Below are positions 9,066 to 16,450 of a stretch of 64,000 nt of DNA, piece by piece. How positions within the stretch are numbered: position 1 is the first letter of the stretch; each line of letters begins with the position of its first letter. The notes beneath the pieces are model-generated. The model was not told the origin of the DNA. It searched no databases and saw nothing but the letters and a program-made list of their open reading frames with translations. A program made the position numbers and the translations under genes. The DNA is from Pseudonocardia kunmingensis (GTDB taxonomy: Bacteria; Actinomycetota; Actinomycetes; Mycobacteriales; Pseudonocardiaceae): positions 992,001-1,056,000 of the forward strand of contig NZ_VFPA01000001.1 of the NCBI RefSeq assembly GCF_006716445.1, written 5' to 3'.

Positions 9066-10049
9066 TCAGGTGCGGTTCGGAACGATCTCGTCCCGCCCGC
9101 GGCGCCACCGGCCCACGCCGGTGGCCAGCCCGGCCGCCAGGACGGCCGCCGCGGCGCCGACCAGGCGGGACAGCCGGGCGGCCCGTGCGAGGTCGGCCGG
9201 GGTGGGAGGGGCGCCGGAGCCGAGCGCCGGTCGGTCCTCGACGCCGTGCGGGTAGACGGTCCGCCCCCCGAGCCGGACGCCCAGCGCTCCCGCCGCGGCA
9301 GCCTCCACCGGCCCCGCGTTGGGGCTGGGGTGGGCGCCGGCGTCGCGCTGCCACGCCGCCAGCGCCGCCCGGGGCGACCCGCCGACGGCCGGGGCCAGGC
9401 AGGCGAACAGCAGCGCCGACACGCGCGCGGGCACGAGGTTCGCCGCGTCGTCGAGCCGGGCCGCGGCCCAGCCGAACCGCCGGTGCCGCGCCGACCGGTA
9501 GCCCACCATCGCGTCGAGGGTGTTCAGCGCCCGGTAGCCGAGCAACCCCGGCAGCCCCGCGACCGCCCCCCACAGCAGCGGCGCCACCACGGCGTCGGAC
9601 GTGTTCTCGGCCATGGACTCGGTGCCCGCGCGCGCCATTCCGGCGGCGTCCAGCGCGGCCGGGTCGCGCCCGCACAGCGACGGCATCCGGGCACGGGCGC
9701 GGGTGAGGTCCGCGGTCCCGAGCTCGCGGGCGAGGTCGGCGCCGTGCGCGGCGAGCGAGGATCCGCCCAGCACGGTCCAGGTCGCCACCCCGGTGAGCAG
9801 CAGCCCGGCGACCGGGCGACGCGCGGCGAGCCGCTCCCCCAGCGCTCCCAGCCCGGCCGCCCCGCCGACGAGCACCGCCGCGTACGCCAGCCCGGCCGCA
9901 CGCTCGTCGGCGTACCAGCGGTGTTCGAGCGCGGCGGCGAGCCGGCCGAAGCCGGCCACGGGGTGCCCGCGGCGCGGATCGCCGAGCAGGGCGTCGGCCG
10001 CAGCACCCACGATCAACCCCGCCGGCCGCACCCACACCCGCCTCCGCAC
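9066..10049 (-). CDS. cobD: Adenosylcobinamide-phosphate synthase
   Basis: About 327-residue integral membrane CobD/CbiB, which joins aminopropanol (phosphate) to cobyric acid. Family motifs are AADALLGDPRRGHPVAGFGR at the N-terminus, ESMAENTSDAVVAPLLWGAVAGLPG, YRALNTLDAMVGYRS and GAHPSPNAGPVEAA. The GTG at 10049 is preferred because the more distal ATG (10115) would lie inside a large palindrome. The last residues, RDEIVPNRT, are encoded by a copy of the repeat head that fills the adjacent gap, so the original C-terminus was probably altered by the repeat. It is separated from cobQ by SURF1 and the repeats. Confidence 0.93.
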   Translation of the reverse strand: MRRRVWVRPAGLIVGAAADALLGDPRRGHPVAGFGRLAAALEHRWYADERAAGLAYAAVLVGGAAGLGALGERLAARRPVAGLLLTGVATWTVLGGSSLAAHGADLARELGTADLTRARARMPSLCGRDPAALDAAGMARAGTESMAENTSDAVVAPLLWGAVAGLPGLLGYRALNTLDAMVGYRSARHRRFGWAAARLDDAANLVPARVSALLFACLAPAVGGSPRAALAAWQRDAGAHPSPNAGPVEAAAAGALGVRLGGRTVYPHGVEDRPALGSGAPPTPADLARAARLSRLVGAAAAVLAAGLATGVGRWRRGRDEIVPNRT

Positions 10050-10090
10050 GCCCGGACCGTACGCGCTCCGCCGACGGCTCCCGGAGGTCA

Positions 10091-10152
10091 CACACCGATT
10101 CTGGAGCTGGCACACCGACTGCAGTCGGTGTGCCAGGGCAGAAGTCGGTGTG
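10091..10152. promoter_or_regulatory. Nested palindrome in the cobD / flavin-reductase divergent gap
   Basis: A perfect 30-base dyad without loop is centred on CTGCAG at 10107-10136; each half reads CTGGCACACCGACTG. It is flanked by outer arms CACACCGATTCTG (10091-10103) and CAGAAGTCGGTGTG (10139-10152). The octamer CACACCGA thus occurs four times, twice in each orientation. The site lies 42 bp ahead of cobD and 77 bp ahead of the flavin reductase start. A multi-dimer operator or a repeat element are both possible. Confidence 0.6.
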
Positions 10153-10228
10153 CGAGTCGCGTACGCCGCGAACTCGGGACCACGACTCGCGGGAGCGCGC
10201 CCGACGCGGGCGGGTCATCATCGCGGGC

Positions 10229-10897
10229 ATGCGCACCGACCTGGATCCCACCGAGCTGGGCCCGCGGCCGTTCTACAAGCTGCTCACCGCGGTCGTCGTC
10301 CCGCGCCCGATCGCGTGGGTGTCCACCCGCTCCGCCGAGGGCGTCGACAACCTGGCGCCGCACTCGTTCTTCACGGTGGCGTGCGTGGACCCGCCGATGG
10401 TGCAGTTCACCAGCGTCGGCAGGAAGGACTCGCTGCGCAACGTCCTCGAGACCGGCGAGTTCGTCGTCTGCCTCGCGACGGAACCGCTGTTCGAGCACGT
10501 CAACGCGACGGGCACGAACTTCCCGGCCGGGGTGAGCGAGTTCGGCGAGGTCGGCCTGACCCCGGAGCGGAGCACGCGCGTGGCACCGCCCCGGGTCGCG
10601 GAGTCGCCGGTGGCCCTCGAGTGCCGGCTGCACCAGTCGCTCGAGCTCGGCGACTCGACGGTGGTCATCGGCCGGGTCCTGCACGCCGCGGTCGCCCCGG
10701 ACGTGTTCGACGCCGACCCGCACGAGGGTGGGCTGCCCGCCATCGGCAGGCTCCGCCCGCTGGCCCGCCTCGGGCGTGACGAGTGGTCCACGATCGGCGA
10801 GGTCCTCGACATCACCCGGATCCCCCACCGGGAGTGGCCCGGCCACTTCGCGGCCCGCCGCCCCACCGACGGCAGGGACGCCCAGGACAGGCCCTAG
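10229..10897 (+). CDS. Flavin reductase-like FMN-binding protein (DIM6/NTAB type)
   Basis: 222 residues with the split-barrel flavin reductase fold. FYKLLTAVVVPRPIAWVSTR and NLAPHSFFTVACVDPP at the N-terminus bind FMN in this family; FVVCLATEPLFEHVNATG, ECRLHQSLELGDSTVVIGRV and IGRLRPLARLGRDEW follow. These proteins reduce free FMN or FAD, or act as stand-alone flavoproteins. The substrate is unknown. The ATG at 10229 is chosen because conservation starts there; an earlier in-frame ATG would add a low-complexity leader. The gene stands alone, with a hairpin after its stop and the insertion sequence further on. Confidence 0.85.
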   Translation: MRTDLDPTELGPRPFYKLLTAVVVPRPIAWVSTRSAEGVDNLAPHSFFTVACVDPPMVQFTSVGRKDSLRNVLETGEFVVCLATEPLFEHVNATGTNFPAGVSEFGEVGLTPERSTRVAPPRVAESPVALECRLHQSLELGDSTVVIGRVLHAAVAPDVFDADPHEGGLPAIGRLRPLARLGRDEWSTIGEVLDITRIPHREWPGHFAARRPTDGRDAQDRP

Positions 10898-10911
10898 CGG
10901 CCCCGCCGGAT

Positions 10912-10930
10912 CCGCCGAACGATTCGGCGG
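10912..10930 (+). terminator. Hairpin after the flavin reductase gene
   Basis: The stem CCGCCGAA (10912-10919) pairs with TTCGGCGG (10923-10930) around a CGA loop, 15 bp after the stop codon. There is no T-tract, as is common for actinobacterial terminators. Confidence 0.55.
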
Positions 10931-11041
10931 CCCAGCTCCACGCTGCGCGCACCGGTCGACGACCCGAGTGCACCCGACCGGCACAGCAGCGAGAACCCGG
11001 ATGCACCCACTCACCCAGCGGGCTTGCGGCGGGGGGACCTA

Positions 11042-11060
11042 GAGACTGTTTGGAAAGTCG
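11042..11060 (+). repeat. Left terminal inverted repeat of the IS
   Basis: GAGACTGTTTGGAAAGTCG matches the complement of the right end at 16 of 19 positions. The flanking TA (11040-11041) is the probable target duplication. Confidence 0.85.
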
Positions 11061-11094
11061 ATCTTCGCCTGCGTGTCGGTGAGCGGAGACAAGT

Positions 11095-11148
11095 GAGGTC
11101 TCCGGTAGATGGATCAACGACCAAGCCGACCATCACACCGGAGACCTC
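11095..11148 (+). promoter_or_regulatory. Inverted repeat that can fold over the transposase start
   Basis: GAGGTCTCCGGT (11095-11106) and its perfect complement ACCGGAGACCTC (11137-11148) enclose 30 bases and end immediately before the GTG start. The right arm contains the only purine-rich ribosome-binding candidate (GGAGA). In a transcript reading in from outside the element the hairpin would mask it; a transcript starting inside the hairpin would not. This mechanism is known for several IS families and is inferred here. Confidence 0.55.
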
Positions 11149-12054
11149 GTGGGGAACCTACCCGCGGGCGGACGCAAGGACCTCACCGACGCGCAGTGGC
11201 AGCTGCTGGAGCCACTCCTGCCAGCGACAAGCGTGCTCGGCCGGCCCCCGATCTGGACCCGACGCCAACTGATCAACGGGATCCGCTGGCGGATCCGCAC
11301 CGGCGCCCCGTGGCGCGACGTGCCCGAACGCTACGGCTCCTGGCAGTCCATCTATGGGCTGTTTCGGCGCTGGCAGCGCGACGGCACCTGGGCCCGGGTC
11401 TGGTCCAGGCTGCAGGAGCTCGGCGACGCGGCCGGATTGATCACCTGGGATGTGTCGGTCGACTCCACCGTGGTGCGCGCCCACCAGCACGCCGCCGGTG
11501 CCCGCCATGAGCCGGACCGGCAATGCGAACCGCCCGGTCCGGAGCCGGCCGATCACGGGCTGGGGCGTTCCCGCGGCGGGCTGTCCACGAAGCTCCATCT
11601 TGCGTGCGAGCAGGGCCGCAAACCGCTGTCGGTGGTGCTGTCGGCCGGGCAAGCCGGGGACAGCCCGCAGTTCACCGCCGTGCTCGACGCCATCCGCGTC
11701 GCCCGCACCGGCCCCGGCAGGCCTCGCACCCGGCCAGATCGCGTCCTGGCCGACAAGGCTTACAGCTCCCGCGCCAACCGCGCTTACCTGCGACGACGTG
11801 GCATCGCCGCGACCATCCCGGAACCGTCAGACCAGATCCGCAACCGGCGCCGACGTGGCCGCGCCGGTGGCCGCCCACCGACGTTCTGTGCTGAGACCTA
11901 CAAGCAGCGCCACGCCGTGGAGTGCGGCATCAACCAGTACAAACAGCACCGCGCTGTGGCCAGCCGCTACGACAAACTCGCCGTCCGCTACCAAGCCACC
12001 GTCCACGTCGCCACCATCGACACCTGGCTCCGCGACTTATCAAACAGGCTCTAG
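11149..12054 (+). CDS. IS5-family DDE transposase
   Basis: 301-residue transposase in a single frame. The N-terminal DUF4096-like domain has LTDAQWQLLEPLLP, RQLINGIRWRIRTGAPWRDVPERYG and IYGLFRRWQRDGTW. The DDE core has WDVSVDSTVVRAHQHAAGAR (first Asp), RPDRVLADKAYSSRANRAYLR (second Asp) and HAVECGINQYKQHRAVASRYDKLA (Glu). This last region differs from the commoner VERCFNRLKQWRGIATRYDK form, so it marks a subgroup. The start is GTG at 11149. The stop codon TAG (12052-12054) lies outside the right inverted repeat and is supplied by the CTAG target sequence. No programmed frameshift is needed. Confidence 0.93.
   Translation: MGNLPAGGRKDLTDAQWQLLEPLLPATSVLGRPPIWTRRQLINGIRWRIRTGAPWRDVPERYGSWQSIYGLFRRWQRDGTWARVWSRLQELGDAAGLITWDVSVDSTVVRAHQHAAGARHEPDRQCEPPGPEPADHGLGRSRGGLSTKLHLACEQGRKPLSVVLSAGQAGDSPQFTAVLDAIRVARTGPGRPRTRPDRVLADKAYSSRANRAYLRRRGIAATIPEPSDQIRNRRRRGRAGGRPPTFCAETYKQRHAVECGINQYKQHRAVASRYDKLAVRYQATVHVATIDTWLRDLSNRL
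12033..12051 (-). repeat. Right terminal inverted repeat of the IS
   Basis: Read outside-in it is GAGCCTGTTTGATAAGTCG, the partner of the left end. It encodes the last codons of the transposase. Confidence 0.85.
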
Positions 12055-12278
12055 TCGCCCCCGACCGCCTGGCCCAGCCGCAGCCCGTGCAGGTGCTGGG
12101 CGTTGCTGGCGATGTGGTGCAGCGAGCAGGGCCAGCGTTCCCCGGAACCGCTGGAGTTCCGGCAGGCCGTACAGCGGCCGAGCCGGTCCGGCACGTGCGC
12201 GGCGAGCAGCCGACGCCAGACCTCGGGCATCCCGGCCATGACGTCGGCGAGCCCGCCCGGCGTCTCTGGAAGCATCAC
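12051..12278 (-). CDS. Small cysteine-containing actinobacterial protein, stop codon at the IS junction
   Basis: 75 residues with the pattern WRRLLAAHVPDRLGRCTACRNSS then ERWPCSLHHIASNAQ, that is CTAC followed by WPC. Short proteins with this spacing of cysteines are frequent in actinomycetes and have no assigned function. The start is GTG at 12278 or ATG at 12275. The stop TAG is read from the CTAG target at the right IS edge. Joining the two flanks without the IS gives the same GGD-stop, so the gene is not truncated. It may be a real gene or a remnant. Confidence 0.45.
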   Translation of the reverse strand: MMLPETPGGLADVMAGMPEVWRRLLAAHVPDRLGRCTACRNSSGSGERWPCSLHHIASNAQHLHGLRLGQAVGGD

Positions 12279-12459
12279 GCCCGTTCCAACCGCAACCGGT
12301 CAGAGGAGCTATTCCACCTGGAGGGGCTCGTCGGCGAGCGGCGCTCGGGGCGCGATCGACCGCTCGTGACGTGCGCCATAGCGTCGTGCACGACCGATCA
12401 TCGGTTGGCGACCGCCGTTCGCCGCATGCGGTTGTGGAGGCCGGCCCGGACTCCCGGAC

Positions 12460-12613
12460 GCGGAACTCGCCCCGTCCGAACGGGAGACTCGCCCGGTCCG
12501 GACGGGAGACTCGCCCGGTCCGGACGGGAGACTCGCCCGGTCCGAACGGGAGACTCGCCGGGTCCAGACGGGAGACTCGCCCGGTCCGAACCGGAGACTC
12601 GCCGGGTCAGAGG
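12460..12613. repeat. 22-bp tandem repeat, array 1 (seven units)
   Basis: Seven head-to-tail 22-base units start at 12460, 12482, 12504, 12526, 12548, 12570 and 12592. On the plus strand the core is GGGAGACTCGCCCGGTC. Read in the direction of the adjacent acyl-CoA synthetase gene, each unit is TGACCGGG followed by CGAGTCTCCCGTTC. That gene's TGA stop (12607-12609) is inside the first unit. The same unit recurs at 17191-17256 and 63891-64000. The stretch 12279-12459 before the array shows nothing recognisable. Confidence 0.9.
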
Positions 12614-14304
12614 GTGAACTCGCCGGACGGGGTGGCCGTGGCGTCGGCGTGCAGCTCGGCCTCGCGGCCCCGCAGCTCGACGCGCCGGATCTTGCCCGAG
12701 ATCGTCTTGGGCAGGGGCGCGAACTCGAGGCGCCGGATCCGCTTGTACGGCGCCAGGTTGTCGCGCGCGAACTCCAGGATCGCCCGCGCGGTCTCCTCCG
12801 TCGGCTCGTGGCCTGCGGCGAGCACCACGTAGGCCTTCGGGACGGCGAGGCGCACCGGGTCCGGCGACGGCACGACGGCGGCCTCGGCCACCGCGGGGTG
12901 CTCGATGAGGACGCTCTCCAACTCGAAGGGGCTGATGCGGTAGTCGGAGGCCTTGAACACGTCGTCGGAGCGGCCGACGTAGGTGATGTAGCCGTCCGCG
13001 TCGCGGGACCCGACGTCCCCGGTGTGGTAGTAGCCGCCGGCCATGGCCTCGGCGTTGCGTTCCGCGTCGCCGGAGTAGCCGACCATCAGCCCGAGCGGGC
13101 GCTGCGCGAGGTCGATGCAGATCTCGCCCTCGTCCGCGGGGGCGCCGGTGGCGGGGTCGACGAGGACGATCGGGTAGCCCGGGATCGGCCGGCCCATCGA
13201 GCCCGGCTTCACGGGCTGCCCGGGCGGGTTGCCGATCTGGACGGTGGTCTCGGTCTGCCCGAAGCCGTCCCGGATGCGGATCCCCCACGCCTTCTCGACC
13301 TGCTCGATGACCTCGGGGTTCAGCGGCTCCCCCGCCCCGACGACCTTGCTCGGCGGGTTCGCGAGGCTCGACAGGTCGGCCTGGATCAGCATGCGCCACA
13401 CCGTCGGCGGGGCGCAGAAGCTCGTGACCCCGCAGCGGTCCAGCACCCCGAGGACGCTCTCGGCGTCGAACTTGGCGTAGTTCATGACCAGCACGCAGGA
13501 CTCCGCGATCCACGGCGCGAAGACGTTGCTCCACGCGTGCTTCGCCCAGCCCGGCGAGGAGATGTTGAGGTGGACGTCGCCGGGCTGCAGCCCGATCCAG
13601 TAGACCGTCGAGAGGTGTCCGACCGGGTAGGACGCGTGGGTGTGCTCCACGAGCTTCGGCTTCGCCGTGGTGCCCGAGGTGAAGTACAGCAGCAGGGTGT
13701 CCGAGCCGCGGGTGACGCCGTCGGGCGTGAAGTCGGCGGACGCCGCGGCGGCGTCGGCGTAGTCGAGCCACCCCTCGGGCGCGCCGCGCACGGCGACGCG
13801 GGTGTAGTCGCCCTCGACGTCGTCGAACTTGCCGGCGTCGGCGCCGCCCACCACCACGTGCCGGGCCCCGCCGCGGTCGATCCGGTCCCGGAGGTCGGAG
13901 GCGGTCAACAGCGTGGTGGCGGGGATGACGACCGCACCGAGCTTCATCGCCGCGAGCAGGGTCTCCCACAGCTCGACCTGGTTGCCGAGCATGAGGATGA
14001 TCCGGTCGCCGCGGCGCACGCCGTGGGAGCGCAGCCAGTTCGCCACGCGGTTCGAGCGGTCGGCGAGCTCGGCGAAGCTCCAGTGCGCCTCGGAGCCGTC
14101 CTGCTCGACGATCCACAGCGCCCGCGCGGCGCCGCGCTCGGGGTCGGCGGCGACGGCGTCGAAGTGGTCCAGCGCGAAGTTGAACTCGTCGATCTCGGGC
14201 CAGCGGAAGTCGCGGTAGGCGGTGTCGTAGTCCTCGCGGTGCGCCGCGAGGAACTCGCGGGCGGCGTAGAAGTTCGCCAGGGACGACGCTGCGGACTGGT
14301 TCAT
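12607..14304 (-). CDS. AMP-binding acyl-CoA synthetase (acetyl/medium-chain type)
   Basis: 565-residue ANL-superfamily ligase that activates a carboxylic acid as acyl-AMP and then acyl-CoA. The ATP loop YFTSGTTAKPK is at 207-217; GAGEPLNPE, DGFGQTET, GEICID, YYHTGDVG, GRSDDVFKASDYRISPFELE and the catalytic lysine (about K538, in PKTISGKIRR) follow. The KASDYRISPFE hinge and overall pattern are like acetyl-CoA synthetase/ACSM-type enzymes. The acid used is unknown. Its stop codon lies in the first unit of a 22-bp repeat array. No acyl carrier or thioesterase genes are adjacent. Confidence 0.92.
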   Translation of the reverse strand: MNQSAASSLANFYAAREFLAAHREDYDTAYRDFRWPEIDEFNFALDHFDAVAADPERGAARALWIVEQDGSEAHWSFAELADRSNRVANWLRSHGVRRGDRIILMLGNQVELWETLLAAMKLGAVVIPATTLLTASDLRDRIDRGGARHVVVGGADAGKFDDVEGDYTRVAVRGAPEGWLDYADAAAASADFTPDGVTRGSDTLLLYFTSGTTAKPKLVEHTHASYPVGHLSTVYWIGLQPGDVHLNISSPGWAKHAWSNVFAPWIAESCVLVMNYAKFDAESVLGVLDRCGVTSFCAPPTVWRMLIQADLSSLANPPSKVVGAGEPLNPEVIEQVEKAWGIRIRDGFGQTETTVQIGNPPGQPVKPGSMGRPIPGYPIVLVDPATGAPADEGEICIDLAQRPLGLMVGYSGDAERNAEAMAGGYYHTGDVGSRDADGYITYVGRSDDVFKASDYRISPFELESVLIEHPAVAEAAVVPSPDPVRLAVPKAYVVLAAGHEPTEETARAILEFARDNLAPYKRIRRLEFAPLPKTISGKIRRVELRGREAELHADATATPSGEFTL

Positions 14305-14445
14305 GACCTCACCTCGGGAGTTGCCACGCTGCCGATCCGCACCCTAGCGATCGGCCCCCGGTGCGGGGCACCTCCCGAGGGCATCCCCCGGACGCGCGAC
14401 GCCGCGCGCCCCGGCCCGGGGTCCGCGCCGCACTACCGTGGCACG

Positions 14446-14931
14446 GTGACCACGCCCGCCCGGCACGCCGGCGCCGCCCCCCTGCTCGGCGGGCTCCTGC
14501 TCGGCGGGCTCCTGCTGGTGGGCTGCACGGCCGAGCCGCCGACGTCCGGCGTCCCGGCGGGCGCGGAGCTCGCGCCACGCGCCGCCGCGCCGGGTGCGAC
14601 GCCGCCCGCACCGTCCCCGGGGCAGGAGGCCTCGGTCGAACCGGTCGAGCTCCCGTGGCCCGCCGCCGGCGCCGCCGAGGCGGCGGCGCTGCAGACCGAG
14701 GTGGACCGGGGGTCGCAGCCGTGGCTGCTCGACCCGTCGGAGGTCGCGATCGCCTACGCCGCGGCGGCGCACGGCTGGCCCGACGCCGAGGCCTACCCCG
14801 GCCCCGACGGCACCAGCGTGGACGTCCGCAACGCGGCGGGCGACCGGATCAGCCTCAGCCTCGCCCAGCCCGCACGCACCGGTGACGACGGCATCTGGGT
14901 CGTGACCGCCGAGCACCGGGGCGGGCGCTGA
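14446..14931 (+). CDS. Putative lipoprotein, unknown function
   Basis: 161 residues starting from GTG at 14446. A hydrophobic signal with lipobox (LLLVGC) places it on the outer face of the membrane. A Pro/Ala-rich spacer (about 35-75) leads to a small conserved-looking domain: VDRGSQPWLLDPSEVAIAYA, DGTSVDVRNAAGDRISLSLAQP and IWVVTAEHRG. This resembles many actinobacterial secreted proteins without assigned role. It is divergent from the acyl-CoA synthetase. Confidence 0.75.
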   Translation: MTTPARHAGAAPLLGGLLLGGLLLVGCTAEPPTSGVPAGAELAPRAAAPGATPPAPSPGQEASVEPVELPWPAAGAAEAAALQTEVDRGSQPWLLDPSEVAIAYAAAAHGWPDAEAYPGPDGTSVDVRNAAGDRISLSLAQPARTGDDGIWVVTAEHRGGR

Positions 14932-15147
14932 GGCGAGCACCGGCGCGGGCCGCGGATCGCCCGTTCGACCTGCGGGAACAGCCCCGTTCGGTCGGCGTAG
15001 CGGCTCGTCACGGTGCGTGCGAGCGCGTGTACCCGATCACTTGTTCGGGTGAAGAGCGCCGGGAAGTGCAGCGTTTCAGGTCGGGGCGGCGATGCACCCA
15101 GTGACGCCGCCCGCACGAGAGGGCGGCCCCGGCGCCCAGGGGGCGAG

Positions 15148-15561
15148 ATGACCAGCGACACCGTTCAGCAAGACATGTTCACCGTGCTGCACGGCCAGCC
15201 GGCACCGGTCGTGACCCGGTGGGGCTACAGCGCGGCGGACCCGTTCGCCGTCTCGCTGTCGGTCCGCACCCGGCACGACCGGTGGGTGGAATGGCTCGTC
15301 GGCCGCGAGCTCGTCATCGACGGCCTGACCGGCCCCGCGGGCGAGGGCGATGTGCGGATGCGCCCGTGCTCGGTCCAGGGCTACGACATCGTCGAGATCG
15401 AGATCTGCTCGCACGACGGCCGCGCCGTGCTCGAGGTCGACCGCGACCTCCTGCGCCACTTCGTGGACGCCACGCTCGATGTCGTCGCGCTCGGTGACGA
15501 GTCCGGCCGGATCGACCTCGACGAGGAGATCGCCCGCATCACCAGCAGCTGCGCGGAGTAG
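15148..15561 (+). CDS. SsgA-family sporulation/cell-division regulator
   Basis: 137 residues matching the SsgA/SsgB-like protein (SALP) family, which in streptomycetes positions FtsZ and cell-wall events during sporulation septation. The conserved blocks are DPFAVSLSVRT (31-41), WLVGRELVIDGLTGPAGEGDVR (49-70) and LLRHFVDATLDVVALGDE near the C-terminus. The ATG at 15148 is preferred because upstream in-frame codons add no family homology. It is a single gene, with about 215 bp of featureless sequence before it. Its presence supports a sporulating mycelial actinomycete. The SsgA-G subgroup cannot be told from this alone. Confidence 0.88.
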   Translation: MTSDTVQQDMFTVLHGQPAPVVTRWGYSAADPFAVSLSVRTRHDRWVEWLVGRELVIDGLTGPAGEGDVRMRPCSVQGYDIVEIEICSHDGRAVLEVDRDLLRHFVDATLDVVALGDESGRIDLDEEIARITSSCAE

Positions 15562-15567
15562 AGGGCC

Positions 15568-16353
15568 CTACCCGCGCCAGGCCTCCGGCCCGGCGTCCTG
15601 GCGGCCCGAGGCTCCGGCGGCCGCACCGCCTGCGTCCGGCGACTCGTCGATCGACCCGGCGAGCTCGCGGCGCGCCGGATCCGCATCGAACGGATCACGC
15701 GGCCGGGAGGGGTCGGGACCGCGACCGGTGAGGTCCCCGCCCGCCGGGTCACCGCCCTCCGGTGCGGCCGGGCCGCGGACGTCCTCACCGCTCTCCGCCA
15801 CCGGCGCCTCCGTGGAGCCGGGATCGAACACCTGCCCGTCGGCCCGGACGTCCCGCGCGGCCTCCGCCCGCGCCCGGTCCGCCTGCGGGTCGCCACCGGC
15901 GACCTCGTCCAGCTCCGGATCCTCCAGTGCGGGTGATCCCGCGACCGACGGCTCCGTCTCCACGGGCGCGCCCGGGTCGTCGACCACGTGCACGGCCGCT
16001 TCCTCGGCACCGGCGGCACCACCGTCGATCCCGACGTCGACACCGTCCATCGCGTCCGGCGTCTCCAGCGCGGCCCCTTCCCCCTCGAGGGCGATCCGGC
16101 CGGTCCGGTCCTCGTCCGGCGCCTCGTCCCCCCGCTCCCGGCGCAGCCGGTCGTCGAGCGAGTCGCCCTCCCGCATGCCGCGGGCGGTCACCCCGTCCTC
16201 CTCCGCCGCGTAGGGCCGGTCGGGTGGCGAGTACCCGGCGTCGAGGCCGTCGCGGTCCCCGGGTGGTGCCGCGAGGTGCTCGTCGCTCTCCAGCTGCACG
16301 GATGCCCCGAGGTCAGGGGCCTCGGGCTGCTCCTCGTAGTCGCGCTGCGCCAT
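15568..16353 (-). CDS. DUF5709-family acidic, disordered protein
   Basis: 261 residues, very rich in Asp, Glu, Gly, Ala and Pro, with no hydrophobic core. The DUF5709 signature is near the N-terminus: DGLDAGYSPPDRPYA and EGDSLDDRLRRERGD. The rest (about 90-261) is low complexity and longer than I expect for the family. The ATG at 16353 is chosen because AGGAGGT lies about 11 bases upstream and the family match follows. Function is unknown. Its 3' end is 6 bp from the convergent ssgA-like gene. Confidence 0.8.
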   Translation of the reverse strand: MAQRDYEEQPEAPDLGASVQLESDEHLAAPPGDRDGLDAGYSPPDRPYAAEEDGVTARGMREGDSLDDRLRRERGDEAPDEDRTGRIALEGEGAALETPDAMDGVDVGIDGGAAGAEEAAVHVVDDPGAPVETEPSVAGSPALEDPELDEVAGGDPQADRARAEAARDVRADGQVFDPGSTEAPVAESGEDVRGPAAPEGGDPAGGDLTGRGPDPSRPRDPFDADPARRELAGSIDESPDAGGAAAGASGRQDAGPEAWRG

Positions 16354-16450
16354 GCGGCGGTGCACCTCCTCGATAGCGATCGGGCACCGGTTACCCCGGT
16401 CCCCGTCGTGCCACACCCGGCCGCGACACGTCCGGGTGGTCGGTGTGTGC

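Larger units (their letters stand above)
11042..12051 (+). mobile_element. IS5-family insertion sequence, about 1.01 kb
   Basis: The element is bounded by imperfect terminal inverted repeats GAGACTGTTTGGAAAGTCG (11042-11060) and the complement of GAGCCTGTTTGATAAGTCG (12033-12051), 16 of 19 matching. CTAG is present at both edges (11039-11042 and 12051-12054), giving a TA target duplication or CTAG target of the kind seen in IS5 relatives. It encodes one intact transposase. Because both ends and the DDE residues are retained, it is possibly active. The insertion falls on the stop codon of a small minus-strand gene without breaking it. Confidence 0.9.

Noticed and set aside
11109..11510. Second, overlapping IS frame implying a programmed frameshift
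   Set aside because: The 301-residue transposase is complete in one frame, with all catalytic residues; the other frame has no motif.
12051..12278. Small gene truncated by the IS insertion
   Set aside because: Joining the two flanks at CTAG gives the same final residues and stop, so the insertion does not shorten it.
12398..12606. C-terminal extension of the acyl-CoA synthetase in another frame, and other peptides rich in RASLPSGPGES
   Set aside because: These are translations of the 22-bp repeat. Since 22 is not a multiple of three, all frames stay open; the true stop is at 12607-12609.
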